NCBI RefSeq assembly: GCF_002847505.1
Contig: NZ_MXAV01000035.1
Coordinates: 1-51,308 of the forward strand
Direction of reading: 5' to 3'
Source: Acidithiobacillus marinus
GTDB lineage: Bacteria > Pseudomonadota > Gammaproteobacteria > Acidithiobacillales > Acidithiobacillaceae
Length of the DNA: 51,308 bases
Shown: piece after piece, positions 45,701 to 51,308 of the stretch
How the letters are laid out: every line of letters begins with the position of its first letter
How positions within the stretch are numbered: position 1 is the first letter of the stretch
Translations under genes and position numbers: made by a program
Notes under the pieces: model-generated
What the model saw: the letters and a program-made list of their open reading frames with translations, nothing else
Told to the model about the DNA's origin: nothing
Database searches by the model: none

Positions 45701-47338
45701 ATGGCTACGAAAAAACCGGCGATAGGTTCTTTTTTGATATATATAGAATCGGTTAAAGTTCGTATGCTTGTTGGTGTAGCCATGCTTGTGATCTCTCTGG
45801 TACCGATTTCTGCATCTGGCCATGTTGAATCAAATGAAAATGGAAATATAAAACAAAAAATAAATACAATGTTGTATGAACATAAAAATAAAGAAGCTTT
45901 AGCCGAAGCAAAGGAAAAGTACCAGAGAAACCAAAATTCCTATGCTGCAGGTTTACTTTATTCGCGAGCGTTACTTGCAAACCAGCAGTTAGAAATGGCG
46001 ATAGGGGTACTTCAAGAGCTATCAAAGAAGTACCCTGGAAACTCGGAAATAGAGTCTTTAATATTAAAGTATGGAAACTATAAAAAAATAAAAGAGCTAG
46101 AGAGTTTTTTTGAAAAAAAAGAGTATGAAAAATCAATTAATATAGGTCAAAATTTATTTTACCAGGGCGTTGATAGTTACCGCTCGGGGATGATAGTAGC
46201 ACAATCTGAATTCAGATTAGGACATTATCAAAAGTCTATTCAGATATATGAAGAACTCATTAAAAAATATCCTGAAGATAATTCATTAATAAAAGAAAAG
46301 AAAAATATCGAAATGCAAATGGTGGCTTCGCAAGCTTCATTGTTAGTCAAAGAAGGTCATTGGATCAGGGCAGTAGATATTGCCTCGCCATATTTTGAGC
46401 GCAGTGAAAATCCAGATAAAAATATTGGACTAATTCTGGCAAAAGCTTATATGCAGGGAAAAAAAGAAAAAAAGGCGATGGATATATATGCATACTTAAT
46501 AAAAAAATATCCACAAGATGCTGACATATCATTGGATTATATGAATGCCTTATTAACAGAATATCATGATCAACAAGCCCTAGAATTCTATAATGCATTA
46601 CCGGTTAAAAGTAAATCAAAGGTGTTTCATATCCTAGGAGAAAATCTTTCACATTATTACACAAATTATATTATGACTTATGGAGGGGCGGCCGCGAGTA
46701 CGAAAAATTATCCCGTCGATAATGAGGTCGGTATCGCCGTTAACAAGACTTTTAAGAAAAGCGCATTGTATTTATCAGTAAGTCGTTGGAATAGATTCCA
46801 TCAAGATGCAACAAGGATTGAAGGAATATATTATTTTGAATTAAAAAATGGGTATGATGCTTATGTTGGCGGGGAATATAGCCCTGAAAATAATTTTCTT
46901 GCGCACTATGGATTTTTAGCAGGATTGTCTAAATCAATAAAAAATATCAATATCTATGGCGGCATAAGACAATTAGAGTTTACAGCATTATCTGCAACAG
47001 TTCTTTCGTTGGGTGCGAGATATTATTTTGTCGAACCAGTATCATTGGGGCTAACTCTGTATTATGTTCCAAAAACTACTGCGTATAGTATTATGCTATC
47101 ACCAGAGTGGAATTTTAATACGAAAAATAGACTTTACGGTAATATTTCCTGGGGTATGGCAGGAGAAAATCTAGGTGTAAATCTTGGGATTCTAAATACA
47201 CCAAGTATAAATCTATTGGTGGGTGATAGTTATAGAGTGGTTCCGCACATAGAAGTCGGAGTACAAGGCTTCTTAGAGTATAGGAAAGCATTATATAATC
47301 GAGTCGGTGGGCTTGGTTACGTGCGCTATTGGTGGTAA
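45701..47338 (+). CDS. TPR and YaiO-type outer-membrane beta-barrel protein
   Basis: A 545-residue exported protein. ATG 45701 has AAAGGAAG about 6 nt upstream. A long N-region and hydrophobic segment (about residues 20-38, VRMLVGVAMLVISLVPISA) form a signal peptide ending near SASG. Residues about 50-310 are tetratricopeptide-like helical repeats (AAGLLYSRALLANQQLEMAIGVL, YRSGMIVAQSEFRLGHYQKSIQIY). The last about 220 residues alternate in beta strands ending in YVRYWW, with an aromatic C-terminal residue, as in YaiO-type barrels (GIRQLEFTALSATVLSLGARYYF). Similar proteins sit beside glycosyltransferases and probably export or anchor polysaccharide. Strongly AT-rich codon use differs from the core genes. 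Confidence 0.75.
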   Translation: MATKKPAIGSFLIYIESVKVRMLVGVAMLVISLVPISASGHVESNENGNIKQKINTMLYEHKNKEALAEAKEKYQRNQNSYAAGLLYSRALLANQQLEMAIGVLQELSKKYPGNSEIESLILKYGNYKKIKELESFFEKKEYEKSINIGQNLFYQGVDSYRSGMIVAQSEFRLGHYQKSIQIYEELIKKYPEDNSLIKEKKNIEMQMVASQASLLVKEGHWIRAVDIASPYFERSENPDKNIGLILAKAYMQGKKEKKAMDIYAYLIKKYPQDADISLDYMNALLTEYHDQQALEFYNALPVKSKSKVFHILGENLSHYYTNYIMTYGGAAASTKNYPVDNEVGIAVNKTFKKSALYLSVSRWNRFHQDATRIEGIYYFELKNGYDAYVGGEYSPENNFLAHYGFLAGLSKSIKNINIYGGIRQLEFTALSATVLSLGARYYFVEPVSLGLTLYYVPKTTAYSIMLSPEWNFNTKNRLYGNISWGMAGENLGVNLGILNTPSINLLVGDSYRVVPHIEVGVQGFLEYRKALYNRVGGLGYVRYWW

Positions 47339-47340
47339 AT

Positions 47341-48513
47341 ATGAATACACTTGTTTTCTCTAATGGTACACAAATTAAAGAAATTTTAGTCTGGGCTATT
47401 GTAGTTATAGTAATCCTTTTTTTAATGATTTTGTTGGTTCTTTGGATTTCAAAAACAAAAACAGAAAAACACGCTAAAGCACTGCGTAACAGTACTGTAA
47501 AATTTAGGAATATTTTCCTAAATAATACTTTTTCAGTTGCGGTCGGGGAGGTTGCATCGTTGTCAAAAATTGACAGGGATGGTATGATTTCAGCCTATAG
47601 AGAGCTTTATCTTAAAAGTTCTAAAGAAGTTAAAGATAAGTTAATAGCCATTGTTTCATCATCAGATGCAATACCATTTTACCTAGAAAAAGCAAAGAAA
47701 AGAAATTCTGATCAGAGATTGCACGCTTATCTTCAACTAAATCGTATTGGACTAGCAGGGTTAAAAGATTTTTTCTTTGAATCAGCAGAAAAAGAGGCAG
47801 AGAAGAATGACGATGGAAAGTTAATTGCTGCCTGCCTTCTTTCTGCTGCTAAACTGAGCGTAGATGAAAATGATATTAACAAATTGGTGTATTATATAAA
47901 CAAGAATGGAAAACTTGCCAGAGGTCTGCAAGAAGGTCTTATAGTACAAGCTGCCAAAGCTGTGGAAGCCGTTCATGGTGATGATGCTCTTGTTCAAATT
48001 TTTTTAAAATTAATGATAAAATATGAACACGAATCTTCAATATATACATCAATAATTTCTACAATTGGAAAATTAGGTCTTGATTCGATGGCTGTGCAGC
48101 TAGCCAATATTTACAGTAAAGCTTGTAATAGTACAAGTAAAGATGCAAGCATTATCAAGATATCTTGTTTGCGGGCGTTTGGAGGATTAGACAGTGTTTC
48201 CAATCAAGCAACGCAATCGCTGAAGTCTGGCTTTAAAGATAATGATTGGAAAGTGCGTGCTACATCTTGTGTTTCGGCAGGATTACTCCATTTGACAGCG
48301 TTAAATGAAGAACTTACTGAACTTCTTGGCGACAAAGCTTATTACGTAAGGTTGAATGCTGCACGTGCTCTTATGCAGATTGGCTCCAGGGTTCAATTAG
48401 AAAAAATTGTTGCCTCTAGTACGAATAAAAATAACGATAATAACAGTGAATTAGATCCTTACAGAAAATCTGTTTGTCATTATGTGTTAAATGAGGAAGT
48501 AAATGATGCTTAG
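47341..48513 (+). CDS. Membrane-anchored HEAT-repeat protein
   Basis: ATG 47341, 2 nt after the preceding stop, gives 390 residues. One membrane span lies at about residues 16-38 (VWAIVVIVILFLMILLVLWI) with a basic flank (SKTKTEKHAKALR), so most of the protein is probably cytoplasmic. The rest is helical repeats of HEAT type; the clearest are near the end (DNDWKVRATSCVSAGLLHL, LGDKAYYVRLNAARALMQIG). Such repeats serve as protein-binding scaffolds. Wedged between an outer-membrane barrel gene and a glycosyltransferase gene with overlaps, it may link synthesis and export; that is inference. Its end overlaps the glycosyltransferase start by 11 nt. Confidence 0.75.
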   Translation: MNTLVFSNGTQIKEILVWAIVVIVILFLMILLVLWISKTKTEKHAKALRNSTVKFRNIFLNNTFSVAVGEVASLSKIDRDGMISAYRELYLKSSKEVKDKLIAIVSSSDAIPFYLEKAKKRNSDQRLHAYLQLNRIGLAGLKDFFFESAEKEAEKNDDGKLIAACLLSAAKLSVDENDINKLVYYINKNGKLARGLQEGLIVQAAKAVEAVHGDDALVQIFLKLMIKYEHESSIYTSIISTIGKLGLDSMAVQLANIYSKACNSTSKDASIIKISCLRAFGGLDSVSNQATQSLKSGFKDNDWKVRATSCVSAGLLHLTALNEELTELLGDKAYYVRLNAARALMQIGSRVQLEKIVASSTNKNNDNNSELDPYRKSVCHYVLNEEVNDA

Positions 48514-49933
48514 GGATTGGGCTTACTATTTAATTGTGTATCAATATGTTATCCTAATATACTTCCTGTTGTTGGCATTGGTTTACAGTGGCATTATTAT
48601 CTATGCCTTTAATCAGCTTCGGAAAATTGCTTTTAATAGACTGGATGATCAAGATTTAGAAAACCTACTACAGACATCAAATTCGCGTCCTATTTCTATT
48701 ATTATTCCGGCATATAATGAATCTATCAATATAATTGAAACCATTCTTTCCGCCCAGAAATGTTCTTATCCAGAATTTGAAATTGTTATCGTCAATGATG
48801 GTTCTACTGATGATACATTGCAAATATTGAAAGATCATTTTTCTTTGTTTGCCATCGAGCGGCCAATTCAGAAGCGTCTAAATTACAAAAAAATAAATGT
48901 GTTATATGCTTCTAAGTTTTTTTCAAACATTTATGTTGTTGATAAAGTCAATGGTGGAAAGGCTGATGCCTTAAATGCAGGTCTTGATGTTTCTCAATAC
49001 CCTTTATTCTGTGCTATGGATGCAGACTCTTTGTTGGAATCAGATTCCTTGATGCGTATGGCAAATCATTTTTTGTATGATAAAAATCTTGTAGCATCTG
49101 GCGGGTCTGTTAGGGTTCTAAATGGCTGTGAGGTGGTCAATGGTTCGGTCACACGTGTCAAAGCTCCTGGTTCTATTATCGAGAGAATTCAAATTGCTGA
49201 GTATCTGAGAGGATTTCTAGCGGGTCGTGTTGTTTGGGATCGTATGCATAGTTTGTTGATTATATCAGGTGCATTTGGTGTTTTTAGGAAAGATTTAATT
49301 CATTCTATAGGTGGTTACCGGCGAACTGTTGGTGAAGATATGGATCTTGTTGTTCGTCTGCATCGTTATTGTGTAAAAAATAAACTTGAATATCATGTGG
49401 CATTTGATCCGGAGCCAGTTTGCTGGACACAGGTTCCCTCTGATTTCAGGTCCATTCTTTTGCAACGTAATCGTTGGCAGAGAGGGTTGGTATCAGCACT
49501 TTGGTACAGTCGGGGTATGTTTCTCAATCCGCATTATGGTGCAGTTGCTTTTATTGCCTACCCCTATTTCTTGTTTATCGAGTTGCTTGGTCCATTTATT
49601 GAGTTGACTGGTTACTTCAGTGTTATTATTTTCTTTTTATTTGGCTGGATAAGTCTTGATTTTCTTATTCTTTTTCTTGTTTTGGCTGTTTTCTGGGGCG
49701 CACTTTTAAATGTATCTGCCGTAGTTTTCGATAATTTAATTAGTAAGCGCTATGAGTCCAATGGTGATATTTTTAAGGTTGCACTTACTAGTGCCATTGA
49801 ATTTCTTGGATATAGACAGGTGGTTGATTTTGAAAGAGCTATTGGAACATTGTTTGCCTGGCGAAGTAAGTGGGGTCATCCTAAACGTAAACCAATAGCT
49901 GAAACTGTTGTATCAGCGGAAGATGAAATTTAA
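48503..49933 (+). CDS. Processive GT2-family membrane glycosyltransferase
   Basis: A 476-residue inner-membrane enzyme. One span at the N-terminus (about residues 15-36) precedes a GT-A domain with the family's acidic motifs: IIPAYNES and NDGSTDD (Asp99), AMDADS (Asp173, Asp175), VGEDMD (Glu278-Asp279), and QRNRW (321-325), the Q-x-x-R-W motif of processive synthases such as cellulose, hyaluronan and poly-N-acetylglucosamine synthases. Three or four C-terminal spans follow (about 355-420). It should polymerise a sugar from a nucleotide donor and pass the chain through the membrane; the sugar cannot be told. No PilZ domain is fused. ATG 48503 or 48506. Confidence 0.88.
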   Translation: MMLRDWAYYLIVYQYVILIYFLLLALVYSGIIIYAFNQLRKIAFNRLDDQDLENLLQTSNSRPISIIIPAYNESINIIETILSAQKCSYPEFEIVIVNDGSTDDTLQILKDHFSLFAIERPIQKRLNYKKINVLYASKFFSNIYVVDKVNGGKADALNAGLDVSQYPLFCAMDADSLLESDSLMRMANHFLYDKNLVASGGSVRVLNGCEVVNGSVTRVKAPGSIIERIQIAEYLRGFLAGRVVWDRMHSLLIISGAFGVFRKDLIHSIGGYRRTVGEDMDLVVRLHRYCVKNKLEYHVAFDPEPVCWTQVPSDFRSILLQRNRWQRGLVSALWYSRGMFLNPHYGAVAFIAYPYFLFIELLGPFIELTGYFSVIIFFLFGWISLDFLILFLVLAVFWGALLNVSAVVFDNLISKRYESNGDIFKVALTSAIEFLGYRQVVDFERAIGTLFAWRSKWGHPKRKPIAETVVSAEDEI

Positions 49934-49950
49934 GTGCGAGGATGTTTTAT

Positions 49951-50781
49951 TCAAGATAAATACTTTCTTATTGAACTATAGTCATTAAAAGCAATTCCCA
50001 TAAATCCTTTATTATGTTTTAATGCTTCATTTAACATTACTGATGATTCCATTATATCAGGATAATTTTTTTCATTATTATAAATATTTACCCCAAACCA
50101 AAATGGGACAGCCTTTTTTTCTAGCTCTTTAATCGATTCCCACGTGCTATGATTTACACCAGTAAGTGATCTTTTGTATGCCATAAGTACTAAAAATTGA
50201 ACCTTTTCACTAATGGACTCAAGCAAGGTCAACCCATTTTTCATTTTGATGTTTTTGTATTCAGGTATGGCTGTGGCCACTAATGGAATATTCTTTGATG
50301 TTGAAATTTTCTCTATTTTTTGCATCAGCTCGTTATATTTATTCGCTATTGAAATTTTATCAATGCTATTCCACGCGGTTGTAGCTTGTGGTTCTATGTC
50401 TAATGCTATGCCGCTCATATGAATGAGGTTGGATTTTTCTATCAGATTTTCAAATTGATTCTCCGCAGCATCCTGATGTATCCATTGTGGAGATCCTCCA
50501 GCGAGATAAACTGTTTGTCCAGCTCGTTTCATTTGGAGGATTGTCATTCTTGTTCTATACAAGTCTATATCGTCCGGTAATGAAAGATATATGGGGTTAA
50601 AGCCAAACTTCAACGCGAACATGGAGAGGTCCGTCAATCTGGTTTTTGGGGTACACCAGATCCATAAACTTTTTGACAACATTTTAAATCGATCTTCCGT
50701 GGTCAGATCCGGGCGCCTATTTTTCATTCTTGGCGTTAAATAAGTATAAACGCTGTATTTAAAAAAGCTTCTGCGGTCCAT
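49951..50781 (-). CDS. Putative glycosidase-like TIM-barrel protein with twin-Arg start
   Basis: A 276-residue protein on the opposite strand, ending 17 nt from the glycosyltransferase. It opens MDRRSFFKYSVYTYL, resembling a twin-arginine motif (RRxFxK), but the following hydrophobic stretch is unusually short. The body alternates strands and helices: LWIWCTPKTRL, FGFNPIYLSLPDD, GQTVYLAGGSPQW, HMSGIALDIEPQATTAW, PLVATAIPEY, VQFLVLMAYKRSLTG, PFWFGVNIYN, GFMGIAFNDYSS. The ALDIEP segment places acidic residues at the end of a barrel strand, as in GH18-like hydrolases. It is probably a hydrolase acting on the cassette's polysaccharide, but no family can be named with certainty. Confidence 0.6.
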   Translation of the reverse strand: MDRRSFFKYSVYTYLTPRMKNRRPDLTTEDRFKMLSKSLWIWCTPKTRLTDLSMFALKFGFNPIYLSLPDDIDLYRTRMTILQMKRAGQTVYLAGGSPQWIHQDAAENQFENLIEKSNLIHMSGIALDIEPQATTAWNSIDKISIANKYNELMQKIEKISTSKNIPLVATAIPEYKNIKMKNGLTLLESISEKVQFLVLMAYKRSLTGVNHSTWESIKELEKKAVPFWFGVNIYNNEKNYPDIMESSVMLNEALKHNKGFMGIAFNDYSSIRKYLS

Positions 50782-50997
50782 TGTAATTTGTTTACCTCTA
50801 GAGTTATTCTATATCGGTAGTTATGCTTTATGTTCTCTGGATTCGTTGTTTTATACTTCTCGGATTTTGTTGTGTATGCATGTCGGTCTGGTCATTCGTC
50901 TGTCCTTGGGTTACTATCCATATGAATGTAGCGCAGTGGGCTCTGCTGTCAATTAGCCGTTTGTGCGGATCTCAAATAAGCAAGGGAGTGACGATTT

Positions 50998-51308
50998 ATG
51001 CGTGGTCGCCGTATTATCTGTTTTTTTATAGCCTGTATGCCGATATTGCCTGCTGCCGAAGCCTATGCAGGAGATTCTATAATGAAAGCTCCTCCTGAGT
51101 CTGCTAGCAAAAAAGCTATATTGCAACAAAATTCGGACTTTTTCTATCCTAAACTCACTTTACAATCTAGTGTTTCCTACGCGTATTCAGATCAGAACAC
51201 CATCAATCTCAACGGGTTTCTTGCTCTTGGTGCTATTTTTCTTGGGAATATCAGTGTTTCAAAGGTGAAGTCAAGTATTTTTACTTTTACTGAATCTGCA
51301 TATTACCC
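50998..51308 (+). CDS. Secreted, probably outer-membrane barrel protein (3' end outside window)
   Basis: The frame from ATG 50998 stays open to the window end (103 codons and part of a 104th). GGGAG lies about 8 nt before the ATG. The signal peptide is MRGRRIICFFIACMPILPAA with cleavage near AEAYAG. The mature part is first polar, then beta-rich: FFYPKLTLQSSVSYAYSDQ followed by LNGFLALGAIFLGNISVSK. That last stretch recalls porin-like transporters of the MetA-pathway (phenol degradation) annotation group. Role unknown; its placement suggests it belongs with the polysaccharide cassette. The 216 nt between it and the divergent gene hold no other supported gene. Confidence 0.65.
   Translation, partial: MRGRRIICFFIACMPILPAAEAYAGDSIMKAPPESASKKAILQQNSDFFYPKLTLQSSVSYAYSDQNTINLNGFLALGAIFLGNISVSKVKSSIFTFTESAYY

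Noticed and set aside
50823-51098. 91-codon reading on the plus strand
   Set aside because: It lies in another frame over the signal-peptide start of the gene at 50998, has no ribosome site and a cysteine/aromatic-rich composition typical of non-coding frames.

Overview
The window reads as one contig of a mesophilic or acidophilic gammaproteobacterial-grade chromosome. The core order leuB-asd-fimV-truA-trpFBA-accD-folC-cvpA-purF-metZ, followed by queA-tgt-yajC-secDF, fits an Acidithiobacillus-like (Acidithiobacillia) genome. This assignment is inference from gene order and protein style; no 16S or database comparison was possible.

Layout. (1) 1-17.5 kb is a defence island. It opens inside pglX and continues with a YhcG/DUF1016 nuclease, pglZ and brxL, which together form the distal half of a type I BREX locus. 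It then runs, with overlapping or nearly touching genes on the same strand, into an ABC-type ATPase with a CxxC hook, sbcD, sbcC, a decayed Fic gene, a small unknown protein and a primase-helicase of the TOTE conflict-system type. A brnTA toxin-antitoxin pair closes the island. The right border is marked by the orphan 3' half of a tRNA-Ile2(CAT) gene at 17431-17480, the classic scar of tRNA-directed integration. The intact tRNA, an integrase and brxA/B/C would be expected to the left of the window.

(2) 17.5-18.5 kb holds a vapBC pair with the frameshifted start of a DNA methyltransferase gene just downstream, a relic of an older restriction-modification locus.

(3) 18.7-23.6 kb holds an NlpE/META lipoprotein, a HugZ-type haem protein, a secreted PLD nuclease-like protein and a mobA-mobB-moeA molybdenum cofactor operon.

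(4) 23.6-45.2 kb is compact housekeeping DNA: leucine, aspartate-family, tryptophan, fatty acid, folate, purine and methionine genes, then queuosine tRNA modification and the Sec translocon accessory genes. Many pairs overlap by 4 nt. PurF is of the Bacillus type, with a propeptide and four cysteines placed for an Fe-S cluster.

(5) From tRNA-Ser(CGA) at 45126-45217 to the right edge the DNA becomes markedly AT-rich. It carries a YaiO-type outer-membrane barrel, a HEAT-repeat membrane protein, a processive GT2 glycosyltransferase, a convergent glycosidase-like protein and the start of a secreted barrel-like protein. This looks like a transferred exopolysaccharide cassette adjoining a second tRNA gene.

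The most interesting proposal is that the BREX half-locus, hook ATPase, SbcCD and primase-helicase form one co-expressed composite anti-phage module. The evidence is gene spacing and intact catalytic motifs only; function is not shown by the sequence.
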